Program-made: the position numbers and the translations under genes
Part shown: positions 1 to 7,764 of the stretch, one piece after another
Layout of the letters: each line of letters begins with the position of its first letter
Position numbering within the stretch: position 1 is the first letter of the stretch
NCBI GenBank assembly: GCA_003973265.1
Contig: QNYZ01000038.1
Span: 18,742 to 82,741, forward strand
Direction: 5' to 3'
DNA from: Deltaproteobacteria bacterium
GTDB taxonomy: Bacteria > Desulfobacterota > Desulfobacteria > Desulfobacterales > QNYZ01
DNA: 64,000 bases
Notes under the pieces: generated by a model
Databases searched by the model: none
The model's input: the letters and a program-made list of their open reading frames with translations, nothing else
Told to the model about the DNA's origin: nothing

Positions 1-54
1 AACATGCGGTCACACTTCCTCCGGCCTGGTTTTCATTTTATCTTTTTATTCTTT

Positions 55-67
55 GAACCCTCGAATC
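55..67. repeat. Inverted short copy of the dispersed repeat
   Basis: GAACCCTCGAATC, the reverse of GATTCGAGGGTTC, lies downstream of the last BMC-operon gene and shares GATTCGAGGG with the other copies. Bases 1-82 show nothing else. Confidence 0.4.
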
Positions 68-82
68 ATAGAATCATCATAC

Positions 83-1288
83 TCAAATCGTTTTCAGCCA
101 TTGACGTTTATTGGGACAAACCGCGGTCAGCGTGGTGCAGGCCCCGTTTTTTTTACATGCACATTCCCGGTCAGCCCCTTCGTGAAAACGACTGTAACAA
201 AAATCTGAAATGGAAATCTGTGTTTGACAATCCATAATCAACTGCGAAATCAGACGGCCGATAACCGGCGCCAATCCGAATCCGTGCCCGGAAAAACCGG
301 TAGCAAAGATAAATCCGGGGACTTCTTCTGTCACACCCAGGACCGGGATACCGTCTGACATCCCGGCAATGAGGCCGGACCAGGTCCGGATCACATTTAA
401 ATCTTTCAGAACCGGGAAATAGTCGATTACCATGCGGGAAATGGCCGGCCCGATATAATGAAACAGCGGCTTACCGTCCCGGTAAATAAATTGTTCGGTC
501 CCCACAAATCCGCCCCAGAAAAAAGAGCCGTGCATGGTCTGGCGGCCGTAAAACAGCCCCTTGGCATGGCCCACCATCTGTTTAAATAAGGGCGGCAGGG
601 CCTCGGTAATCATGGCTTCGGAAAAGATCGGCCGCATGGCCAGGTCAAGGCCCACCATATTAGCCACATCCCGGCCCTTGATCCCGGCGGCGTTCACCAC
701 CAGATCCGTTTCAAACCTGTTTTTATCCGTTACAACGGCCGTCACTCTTCCTTTTTTCAGTTGGATTTTCTTAACCGTTTCGTGCGTATAAAATCTAGCC
801 CCGTGTGCTTTGGCATTTTTAAAAAAACCATAGGTGGTCAAAAATGGATTAACATGACCGTCTGTGGGGCAAAAGCTTGCGCCAATCACCTTTTCACCCA
901 CATACGGATTGATCTCCAGAACCTGCTTGCGGTCGAGCATTTCAAGTTCGAGCCCCACGGCTTTCTGGTTATCAACCGATTGGGACATGGTCGCGAGTTC
1001 CTCTTCGGAAGTACACAGCCGCATGTTCCCCGCCCGAACGTACTCGACATCCATCCCCAATTCTTCGTGGAGCTGGCCATAGATCCGGATACTCTCCATG
1101 GCCAGGGGCATTTCTTTCAGGTTCCGGGCAGACTGGCGGACCCCGCCCCCATTGCTCCCGGACGCTTCCCCGCCAATATCGGACTTTTCAATAACGACCG
1201 GATTCAACCCCTCTTTGGCCAGGTTGTATGCGATGGCACAGCCCATCACGCCACCGCCAATGATTACTGCATCTGCTTTGTCCGGCAT
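83..1288 (-). CDS. FAD-dependent amine dehydrogenase, SoxB/HcnC/OoxB-like subunit
   Basis: A 401-residue flavoprotein of the D-amino-acid-oxidase fold, the catalytic subunit type of sarcosine oxidase (beta), hydrogen cyanide synthase HcnC and opine oxidases, which oxidise secondary amines. The N-terminal FAD-binding motif IIGGGVMGCAIAYNLAKEG and the family C-terminal GFSGHGFGLAPVIG are present. ATG at 1288 follows AGGAGAGAG; the upstream TTG at 1303 lacks such a site. After about residue 360 there is an unusual cysteine-rich tail (CACKKNGAC, then a further Cys). Last gene of the BMC operon; it probably pairs with the HcnB-like (8309-9403), HcnA-like (9396-9725) and BFD-type (1347-2009) subunits. 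The substrate is inferred from the operon to be an N-alkylglutamate. Confidence 0.85.
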   Translation of the reverse strand: MPDKADAVIIGGGVMGCAIAYNLAKEGLNPVVIEKSDIGGEASGSNGGGVRQSARNLKEMPLAMESIRIYGQLHEELGMDVEYVRAGNMRLCTSEEELATMSQSVDNQKAVGLELEMLDRKQVLEINPYVGEKVIGASFCPTDGHVNPFLTTYGFFKNAKAHGARFYTHETVKKIQLKKGRVTAVVTDKNRFETDLVVNAAGIKGRDVANMVGLDLAMRPIFSEAMITEALPPLFKQMVGHAKGLFYGRQTMHGSFFWGGFVGTEQFIYRDGKPLFHYIGPAISRMVIDYFPVLKDLNVIRTWSGLIAGMSDGIPVLGVTEEVPGFIFATGFSGHGFGLAPVIGRLISQLIMDCQTQISISDFCYSRFHEGADRECACKKNGACTTLTAVCPNKRQWLKTI

Positions 1289-1346
1289 TCTCTCTCCTGA
1301 CAAGATCGAACTGTTTCAGCGTCGATCGGTTTCATTTCTTTAAGGT

Positions 1347-2009
1347 TCAGCTGTTTGCAAAAACGGCCAGACGAATGGGACGCACCGGCCCCCGGGCCGT
1401 GGTCGGTTCTATCTCCGCCGCTTTTACCCCTAATTCTTCAGCCAGAATCTGGGTGATCAATCGCTGGCAGGTCTGGCCCTGACAGAGACCCATCCCGGCC
1501 CTCGTAACTCGCTTGATTCCATTTAACGTCCGGAAGCCGTTTCGGATGGTCTCTTTGATTTCTTCTCTGGTTATTTCTTCACACCGGCAAATGACCAGGT
1601 CTTCGTCTTTTTTGGAAACAACACGCTCTTCATCTTGAGTACTTCCATTATCGGCCTTATCGGTTTTCTTCCCCTTCAGTTGATAAAACCGCTCAATAAC
1701 GCGGCTGACAATTTCCTCAACCATCTCCTCTGAAAGTTGATCGGTATTCTCATTATCAATCGTTTTTTCCGATCTGGCTTGAGGTGATCGCTTTGGCGCT
1801 ATCCTGGGACCAGCTGCAACAGCCACCGCCTCCTGCTCTGCATGAACCAGTGGAATCTTCGGGGAAAGGTAGTGAATCTCGATCCCGTGGTCCTTGATCA
1901 GTTCCATGGCAGCGGCAGATATACGTGCCCCGTCCGGCAGCGCTAATTTCTTTTTTCCTGCCCGGATTGTTTTTCTGACCTGTTCGGCAAATACGAAGGC
2001 TGGTGCCAT
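1347..2009 (-). CDS. BFD-like [2Fe-2S] protein with internal encapsulation-peptide-like helix
   Basis: 220 residues in three parts. Residues 1-48 resemble a short module seen at the start of EutQ-type BMC proteins (KLALPDGARISAAAMELIKD). Residues 92-111 (EEMVEEIVSRVIERFYQL) form an amphipathic helix like BMC encapsulation peptides, flanked by low-complexity linkers. Residues 138-195 are a bacterioferritin-associated-ferredoxin-like domain with C141, C143, C176 and C181 (CxC...CxxxxC), which binds [2Fe-2S] in the large subunits of opine and proline dehydrogenases. Here that domain is a separate protein. The likely job is electron transfer from the FAD dehydrogenase inside the shell. The architecture is seen directly; the targeting role is inferred. 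Confidence 0.75.
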   Translation of the reverse strand: MAPAFVFAEQVRKTIRAGKKKLALPDGARISAAAMELIKDHGIEIHYLSPKIPLVHAEQEAVAVAAGPRIAPKRSPQARSEKTIDNENTDQLSEEMVEEIVSRVIERFYQLKGKKTDKADNGSTQDEERVVSKKDEDLVICRCEEITREEIKETIRNGFRTLNGIKRVTRAGMGLCQGQTCQRLITQILAEELGVKAAEIEPTTARGPVRPIRLAVFANS

Positions 2010-2033
2010 GACGTTCTCCGCTGATATTGGGGT

Positions 2034-2384
2034 TTATTTCTTTTTTCGGCCCGTTCTTTTCGTGCGGCGTTGAGGCCGCTTTTTCGTGACAGTCCGGGAT
2101 CTCTTTTTATCTGGCAGCGCTGGCATCATGGCGGCAATATCGTCGGCAGGCCTGGGAATCACATGGGCAGAGACCAGGGTTCCGACCCGCTGACATGCGG
2201 CTGAGCCTGCATCCACCGCCGCCTTAACGGCACCCACATCGCCCGACACCATGACTGCCGTCAAACCGCCCCTGACTTTCTGGCGGCCTAAAAAAGTGAC
2301 GCGGGCGGCTTTTACCATGGCATCCGCCGCTTCAATGGCCGCAACCAACCCCCTTGTTTCAATCAATCCCAATGCCTGGTTCAT
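2034..2384 (-). CDS. BMC-H shell protein with basic C-terminal tail
   Basis: A hexamer-forming microcompartment shell protein. Residues 1-88 are a canonical BMC domain (ALGLIETRGLVAAIEAADAM at the start, [13 protein letters not shown] in the second half) and closely match the paralogue at 7464-7745. A Lys/Arg-rich tail of about 25 residues follows (KKRPQRRTKRTGRKKK at the end), which ordinary PduA/EutM hexamers lack. The tail could line the lumen or outer face and bind nucleic acid or acidic cargo. Fifteen bases separate it from the next shell gene upstream in the operon. Confidence 0.93.
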   Translation of the reverse strand: MNQALGLIETRGLVAAIEAADAMVKAARVTFLGRQKVRGGLTAVMVSGDVGAVKAAVDAGSAACQRVGTLVSAHVIPRPADDIAAMMPALPDKKRSRTVTKKRPQRRTKRTGRKKK

Positions 2385-2398
2385 ACTTGGCTCCCTGG

Positions 2399-3019
2399 TT
2401 ATTTTTGCGCTCTGCCTTCTAAGTTGTTCAATGTTTCCATCACTTTTTTGGCCGCCGCCTGGATTTCCGATTCGGTCCCAGCCATATAGATACGCCCGGC
2501 CGCACCAAAAAAGCGGATATCTACCAGACGAATGTTGCAGTGCTTTTCAGCCTCGTTGGCGGCAATGGACGCGTAGGCGGCTGGGGTCACCTCCAACAGA
2601 TAGACATCGTCACCCCCTAAAATCAGCATGCCTTTGCTGTTCCTGTTGATGATGACGGCCTGGTAGGGATCGATTTTGTTGATGATACTGGTGGCCAGCA
2701 CCTTGGGGGCCAGCCGCTCTTCTTCTTTTAAACCCAGCGCTTCCAGGATCATCTGGCCGGCATGCATGACTTCTTCTCTTTCAAAAGAGTGTATTTCCAG
2801 CATCCCGTAACGTCTTTCCACAATCATCTCCCCGGGCCGCACATTGGTTGCCTTCAGGGAAATATCGGTCAGTCGGTTGATTTCAATGCCAGGAACAATT
2901 TCAAGAAAGAGCGACGCCATTCCCTCCACGGATAAAAATCCCCGGCAACTGCTGGCGAAGAGCGACGCAAACTGCGGTTGCATCCGATCCACCTGACAAT
3001 AGGCCCTCAGTTCAGCCAT
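2399..3019 (-). CDS. Probable BMC-T trimer-forming shell protein, EutL-like
   Basis: 206 residues. The sequence is divergent, but two alpha/beta halves of BMC size can be made out: one around residues 15-95, the other around 105-200 with the BMC-like stretch IDPYQAVIINRNSKGMLILG. Length and position among shell genes fit a tandem BMC-T protein such as EutL, whose trimers can open a gated central pore. The start overlaps the preceding gene by 8 bp, so translation is probably coupled. A structural search would settle the fold; the assignment rests mainly on weak similarity and context. Confidence 0.62.
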   Translation of the reverse strand: MAELRAYCQVDRMQPQFASLFASSCRGFLSVEGMASLFLEIVPGIEINRLTDISLKATNVRPGEMIVERRYGMLEIHSFEREEVMHAGQMILEALGLKEEERLAPKVLATSIINKIDPYQAVIINRNSKGMLILGGDDVYLLEVTPAAYASIAANEAEKHCNIRLVDIRFFGAAGRIYMAGTESEIQAAAKKVMETLNNLEGRAQK

Positions 3020-3842
3020 TCCCTTTTCTCCTTGCGTTTATCTGATCCTCAAATCGAATCTGGACGGCATATTCCCCGGCCTGATCTTTGGCCAGGGGCG
3101 TAACGATACCCCCCGGTGCCACCAAAATAGATCTTTGTCCGTTATTTACGGCCACCTGAATCTCTTTGGCCGTAACAAGTCTCAATCCGCCCGTTTTCGA
3201 ATCTCCTTGAAATTTTTCTTTCAAGGATGGCGAGCGACGGTTGTTCAACATTTCCTGGAAAGTGGCACACAAGCCGTCTGTATTGCAAAATGTAACCCCA
3301 AAATTTTCCATTTGACTCAGAATACGGTCCATTTCCTTACGAATCACGTCATTGCTGAGGATATCCAGAAGGGTAAAGCTGTCCCGGGTGGCGAGCACGC
3401 GTTTTCCCCGGGCCAGGGCGGATAGGACAATGGCGCTTTCCGTCGTATCGGCGGCCAGGCTGGCAATCTTTGCCGCTGTCTTCAGGCAAAAGGTCGGCAG
3501 CACAAGAATATCCGCTTTGGTCAGCGCCCGTTCCATGCCGGCCGGTTTCACCTTATCCAGGCAGCAACGAATACCGGCTTCGGTTTTTATATCCACGCCA
3601 CAGGCCTGCGGGCGAACAGGGTCAGCCGTAAAAACACTGGAACGGCAGGCGATGTCATCAATCCGCCGAGCCTGATCCAGTGCTTTTTCCAGGTAGCGAA
3701 CCCCGCCGTGAAATACGAACAGGACCGACGGACCTGTCGGATGCTTCCGCGCGCATGACCGATCCGGTTGATCCCCATCGGTTAAAAACCCGCCCTCCTT
3801 CAGGACGTCCCGGACGATCCGTTCGATTTCTTTTTTATTCAT
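3012..3842 (-). CDS. BMC-associated flavoprotein with N-terminal encapsulation peptide and EutQ-like C-terminus
   Basis: 276 residues. Residues 1-18 (MNKKEIERIVRDVLKEGG) closely resemble classical BMC encapsulation peptides such as the PduP N-terminus, so this is a strong cargo candidate. Residues about 35-200 look like a flavoprotein (FMN-binding, HFCD-type) domain with PTFCLKTAAKIA and a conserved ALARGKRVLATRD stretch. Proteins of this class occur in several other BMC loci without a settled role. Residues 225-265 carry VTAKEIQVAVNNG...VAPGGIVTPLAKD, the signature found near the N-terminus of EutQ. Starts 4 bp inside the eutJ-like gene. Function is inferred to be redox or cofactor chemistry in the lumen. 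Confidence 0.72.
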   Translation of the reverse strand: MNKKEIERIVRDVLKEGGFLTDGDQPDRSCARKHPTGPSVLFVFHGGVRYLEKALDQARRIDDIACRSSVFTADPVRPQACGVDIKTEAGIRCCLDKVKPAGMERALTKADILVLPTFCLKTAAKIASLAADTTESAIVLSALARGKRVLATRDSFTLLDILSNDVIRKEMDRILSQMENFGVTFCNTDGLCATFQEMLNNRRSPSLKEKFQGDSKTGGLRLVTAKEIQVAVNNGQRSILVAPGGIVTPLAKDQAGEYAVQIRFEDQINARRKGNG

Positions 3843-4696
3843 ACCGCAACGTCCTCAACATAGGTCCGGTCCGCCTGGTTTCCACCCAGGCAGGACAGCG
3901 CAATCCCAAGGGGAGTCGTAAACTGGGGAGATGGGGGCCTGAATGTCTCATGACCGGTCATCTGGCTGTAAATCTTTTTAAATCCTTTCAACTCCGTCGT
4001 CCCGCCAACCAGGTATATTTTATCCAGACGGTCGAATTTTTCCAGGTAACCGGCGGCAATACTGGCGATCTTTTCGACCACCGGCCGCACGATGGCAATT
4101 ATTTCCTGATGTTTCTTTCGGTTTACCTTTATTTTTTCCGCCGCTTCGTAATCAATTTTATAGTGCCCGGCCAGGGTCAGGGTCAGATGCACTCCGCCCG
4201 TGGCTTCATCATTGGTATAGACAATGTCGCCGTCTTGAATCACCGCGATGCCTGTGGTGCCGCCGCCCACATCTACAATTGCGCCATTTTCGAGCGATAG
4301 AACCTGATTAGCGGCAGTCGGTTCATCCAGTACCTGCATCACTTCTATTTCCAATGTTTCCAGGATATACCGGGTGGCATGGATGTTGGCGTCTTCCGTC
4401 CGGGGTGGATACGAAGTGGCCCCCTTTTCGATCGGCATAGGAGATCGCGCCCGGATCGATTCGATCATCTCTTTCACCGTGGCCACGGCCCCGGCATAGT
4501 CAACGATCAGGCCGCTGCGAACCACTTCGGTCCGGTTCATCCGGGCGGCCCGGGGATATCCTGTTTCATCCACAACGATAACGATCGCTTTATAGGTCCC
4601 GATATCCACGCCGGCATACAGCGACCGGGCACCGGAAAAATCCCAGTTTTCCGGTTTATTTACGATTTTTTTCAGATGGGTACCCACGCTGGTCAT
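3839..4696 (-). CDS. eutJ: EutJ-like actin/Hsp70-fold protein
   Basis: 285 residues of the EutJ family, ASKHA-fold ATPases encoded in many metabolosome operons and thought to act as chaperones or reactivation factors. Visible motifs are the phosphate-1 loop GVDIGTYKAIVIVVDE, DEPTAANQ, the phosphate-2 loop IVDVGGGTTGIAVIQDG and the adenosine motif LVGGTTELKG. The ATG at 4696 is preferred over an in-frame TTG at 4702. Its presence supports a eut/pdu-type metabolosome, although no lyase or dehydratase needing reactivation is encoded here; a role in shell or cargo assembly is therefore more likely. Confidence 0.88.
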   Translation of the reverse strand: MTSVGTHLKKIVNKPENWDFSGARSLYAGVDIGTYKAIVIVVDETGYPRAARMNRTEVVRSGLIVDYAGAVATVKEMIESIRARSPMPIEKGATSYPPRTEDANIHATRYILETLEIEVMQVLDEPTAANQVLSLENGAIVDVGGGTTGIAVIQDGDIVYTNDEATGGVHLTLTLAGHYKIDYEAAEKIKVNRKKHQEIIAIVRPVVEKIASIAAGYLEKFDRLDKIYLVGGTTELKGFKKIYSQMTGHETFRPPSPQFTTPLGIALSCLGGNQADRTYVEDVAV

Positions 4697-4708
4697 CGTC
4701 AATACTCG

Positions 4709-5260
4709 CTATACAATAAATCGGGTTAGTTCACGGCTGGGGGAAGGAATAATCACATGGCTTAAAATCAGTCCGGTCCCCTGCAACACGTCGATGGCGG
4801 CATCCATGGCAGATTCAATCGACGACACATCGCCGGTCAGGTAAAAAAACGATTTACCCCCCAGGCCCGTGGCACACCGGATCTCGATAATGTCCACGCC
4901 GGCCGCCTTTACCGCAGCGTCTGCGGCCATGATGGCCGAGGCCACCGAGAAGGTCTCAACCACTCCCAGCGAATTGATTTCCTGAATCCGGGTGGTGGCC
5001 GTCAGGGCCGGAAATACCGCATCGTGGACATTGGGAATCACAAAATCGCCCACAAGAAATTCAGCCGCCGTTTCCCGGCCGACTTCCCCGGCCCGCTCCA
5101 CCGAATCCACATCCCCGGATACCAATACCATATATTTCCCGGCACAGATCGGTTGCGCCATGATCAGGTCCACATCGGCCGCTTTGATCATTTCGTCACC
5201 GGCCTCAACCCCCTTGGCGATACTGTTCAGCTCAACCATGCCGATTGCTTTTAGATCCAT
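4709..5260 (-). CDS. pduT: PduT-like BMC-T shell protein with Fe-S cysteine
   Basis: 183 residues with two consecutive BMC domains (about 1-90 and 95-183), the length and layout of PduT. The first half contains ICAGKYMVLVSGDV; C39 aligns with the PduT cysteine (Cys38 in Salmonella) that binds a [4Fe-4S] cluster in the trimer's central pore. The gene lies 3 bp downstream of pduS, as expected for partners: PduS is known to bind PduT and the pair is proposed to conduct electrons through the shell. In this operon the electrons would come from the flavin/Fe-S amine dehydrogenase. Confidence 0.92.
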   Translation of the reverse strand: MDLKAIGMVELNSIAKGVEAGDEMIKAADVDLIMAQPICAGKYMVLVSGDVDSVERAGEVGRETAAEFLVGDFVIPNVHDAVFPALTATTRIQEINSLGVVETFSVASAIMAADAAVKAAGVDIIEIRCATGLGGKSFFYLTGDVSSIESAMDAAIDVLQGTGLILSHVIIPSPSRELTRFIV

Positions 5261-5263
5261 ATT

Positions 5264-6628
5264 CTAGGCCTGCCTTTTTTCGATCACGACAGTGTCATCC
5301 ACGGCCGTCACGATGCCATCGATACTGGCGTGAACCCGGGCACCCAGTGCCCCTTCGGGAATTTCACCGATCAAGTCGCCCTTTTTTACCGGATCGCCGG
5401 TGTTGACCACTGCCAGCGCTGGCTGGCCGATATGCTGCTGTAAAGGGATCGTGACATTCGTTATTGGAATCTCATCTTCATAAAAGGGCGGATGGATATC
5501 GTAGCGGGCCACCTGCAGCCGCTCCATCAACCGGTTTAGCGGCACCTTGCGGGTCTTGTTAAATGGAGAAACCCTGAACGTCTCTCGTACCGGTTCCCTC
5601 TTGATACCTTTTCCCATCAATTCTTTTTTAACCGCCGCGTTAATTTCCCGGGGAGATAACATCATGGGGCAGGCAAATTTTTCGCAAATCCCGCACTCCG
5701 AGCAGATGAGGGCATCTTCCAGCACCTCTGCGCCCTCTCCGGTCGTCATTTCCCCGGCGATAGCCGGTGTATAGGCCAAATGCCGCATAATCCGATGCGG
5801 TTCCAACGCGTGGCCGATCATGTTTCGCGGACACAGTTCCGTGCAGCGCGAGCATTGGGTGCAGGCGGATTTGGCAATAAACCGCATCTGTGAAAGACTC
5901 TTTTTCTTGTATTGGATCACATTGTGAGATGCCGGCAGCACAATAATCCCGCTGGTGGTTTTGGTGACCGGTTCTGTTCCGGTGGCCAGTACATTTCCCA
6001 TCATCGGCCCGCCCATGACGACTTTGAAATCCGAAATAAGGGGGCCGCCCGCCCGTTCAATGACTTTGTCCGTAGCGGTACCGATGGGGACCTTGATCAC
6101 CATCGGTTGCCGGACTTCTCCGCAGACGGTCAGGTACCGATCCGTCACCGGCAAATCGTTCATAGCCCGGGAAATATTGAGCAGCGACTCGATATTGGAT
6201 ACGACGGTCTGGACATTGAGCGGAATTCCGCCTTCGGGGACAATTTTACCCAGGACTTCGTTGACTAAAATAAATTCATCCCCGGCCGGATAGAAATCTT
6301 CCAGTTCAAACACATCCAGCAAGCCTTCGTAGCCATTAGCGGATACGCCTTTTTCAAGAGAAGTCAGCGCACCCTGGTGTTTGGATTTCAGGCAGACCGT
6401 TCCGCCTTCTGCCTTGAGGCATCGCACCACCGTGGCCAGCCCGTCCAGCACCTGCCCGGTGTGCGCCGCCATCAGATAAGGATCACTGACGAGGAGCGGC
6501 TCACAGGCCGCACCATTGGCCAATACCCGTTTCACATCAAATTGCAGTTTAATGTGGGTGGGAAATCCGGCCCCGCCAGCGCCCACAACGCCGGCCGCCC
6601 GGACTTTATCGATAACCGCTTCTCTCAT
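5264..6628 (-). CDS. pduS: PduS-like RnfC-family flavin/Fe-S oxidoreductase
   Basis: 454 residues of the PduS/RnfC family. The N-terminus has the glycine-rich NAD(H)/FMN site GVVGAGGAGFPTHIKL, followed by an SLBB-like region. Two [4Fe-4S] motifs are C256-C259-C262-C266 and C309-C312-C315-C320. The C-terminal part (after about residue 390) is the sandwich-like domain. In Pdu microcompartments PduS is a cobalamin reductase, but no B12 enzyme is encoded here, so a general electron conduit is more likely. The start overlaps the BMC-P gene by 4 bp. Confidence 0.92.
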   Translation of the reverse strand: MREAVIDKVRAAGVVGAGGAGFPTHIKLQFDVKRVLANGAACEPLLVSDPYLMAAHTGQVLDGLATVVRCLKAEGGTVCLKSKHQGALTSLEKGVSANGYEGLLDVFELEDFYPAGDEFILVNEVLGKIVPEGGIPLNVQTVVSNIESLLNISRAMNDLPVTDRYLTVCGEVRQPMVIKVPIGTATDKVIERAGGPLISDFKVVMGGPMMGNVLATGTEPVTKTTSGIIVLPASHNVIQYKKKSLSQMRFIAKSACTQCSRCTELCPRNMIGHALEPHRIMRHLAYTPAIAGEMTTGEGAEVLEDALICSECGICEKFACPMMLSPREINAAVKKELMGKGIKREPVRETFRVSPFNKTRKVPLNRLMERLQVARYDIHPPFYEDEIPITNVTIPLQQHIGQPALAVVNTGDPVKKGDLIGEIPEGALGARVHASIDGIVTAVDDTVVIEKRQA

Positions 6629-6918
6629 TTTTTCCTGACGGTGCCTCCCCCGGCCAGATCGACGTTATCGACAATCCCTACGACGACAGCGTCGACGGGA
6701 ATCAGGTTCTCCTTATTAAAGGCCTGCATGGCCGGTGCCCCTTCAGTGACAACGACCATTTCCCCGAACCCGGCCCCGACTTCATCAGCCGCCACCAGGG
6801 CGCTACCATCCGGCTTGAGATTTTTTCCCAATGGCTGGACAAAAAGGAGTCGAATCGCTGAGATGCTATCCTTCTTCTTCGTCGACCAGATGTTCCCTAC
6901 TACTTTGGCAAGTAACAT
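6625..6918 (-). CDS. BMC-P pentameric vertex protein (EutN/CcmL/PduN family)
   Basis: 97 residues beginning MLLAKVVGNIWSTKK, the typical start of EutN/CcmL proteins, which form pentamers capping the vertices of the shell. The conserved VAADEVGAGFGEMVVV and the C-terminal VVGIVDNVDL are present. The ATG at 6918 matches the family start; the ATG six codons upstream (6936) would add a non-conserved leader. It is the only vertex protein in the window, enough to close an icosahedral shell. Confidence 0.94.
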   Translation of the reverse strand: MLLAKVVGNIWSTKKKDSISAIRLLFVQPLGKNLKPDGSALVAADEVGAGFGEMVVVTEGAPAMQAFNKENLIPVDAVVVGIVDNVDLAGGGTVRKK

Positions 6919-7014
6919 TTGAATACTCCCTGGCAAGGTATCTCACCTGATGGATTTTCCGTATAGAAAAGCCTGAATCCGGTACCATCTACTGGTATTA
7001 TTTTTTCGAAAACC

Positions 7015-7329
7015 TTAGTCGGATCGCTTTTCGGATTCCTCGATTGCGGAAACCCCCGCTTCCACATCGGCCAGATCACCAAAAATCCCGATCATGGTGA
7101 TATGCTGCGGGCAAAGTCCTTTTAAGTCAAAAACCCGGACGTTGGCGGCTTTTTCAGCGACATCCGCCGCAGCGATCATATCCACCAATTTTCCCTGTAC
7201 CAGCCCCACGGCTGAAAACGGGACTTCTGCTTGTGCAAAAACTTTTTTACCCGAGGTCCCCAGACGCTGTCGTAATAATTCAAATACACCCGGGGAGGGA
7301 TGGGATATGATACGCACATTGACTGCCAT
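7015..7329 (-). CDS. Permuted BMC-H shell protein, EutS/PduU-like
   Basis: 104 residues with the circularly permuted BMC layout of EutS and PduU: an N-terminal strand region (VRIISHPSPGVFELLRQRLG) precedes the BMC core starting at AVGLVQGKLVDMIAAADVAE. Such hexamers carry an extra N-terminal beta-barrel over the pore. The sequence diverges from textbook EutS, so the exact subgroup is uncertain, but neighbours and motif order support it. Gaps of about 97 and 134 bp flank the coding region, larger than elsewhere in the operon. Confidence 0.8.
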   Translation of the reverse strand: MAVNVRIISHPSPGVFELLRQRLGTSGKKVFAQAEVPFSAVGLVQGKLVDMIAAADVAEKAANVRVFDLKGLCPQHITMIGIFGDLADVEAGVSAIEESEKRSD

Positions 7330-7463
7330 GCCGTTCCTCTTTCAGTATAATAATTCAGCCATATCCGACACATCAGACAAAATTTTATTTTTCTGCTGAT
7401 ACAAGCTGATTAAGATCAGCAGATGCCGTCTGAAATAATACGCGCCGGTTATTTTTAAAAAAT

Positions 7464-7745
7464 CTAGGCGTCGATCTTTGGAATGGTATGCTCGATATCT
7501 CCGTGGGGACGGGGAATCACATGGACCGATACCAGCTGGCCCACCCGCTCGGCAGCCGCGCCGCCGGCATCCGTTGCTGCCTTGACGGCGCCCACGTCAC
7601 CGCGAACAAATACCGTGACCAGCCCGCCACCGACAAATTCACGTCCCACAAAGGTGACTCTTGCCGCTTTTACCATTGCATCGGCCGCCTCAACGGCCCC
7701 TACCAACCCCTTGGTCTCTACCATACCGAGTGCTTGCTCTGACAT
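7464..7745 (-). CDS. Canonical BMC-H shell protein (PduA/EutM-like)
   Basis: 93 residues, one BMC domain from end to end: [20 protein letters not shown] at the start, [16 protein letters not shown] in the middle and [15 protein letters not shown] at the end. This is the standard hexamer that tiles the facets of microcompartments, probably the bulk shell protein here. It lacks the basic tail of the paralogue at 2034-2384. It sits just after the 4Fe-4S gene and begins the shell-gene block. Confidence 0.96.
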   Translation of the reverse strand: MSEQALGMVETKGLVGAVEAADAMVKAARVTFVGREFVGGGLVTVFVRGDVGAVKAATDAGGAAAERVGQLVSVHVIPRPHGDIEHTIPKIDA

Positions 7746-7764
7746 TTTAATACTCCTTCTGGTT

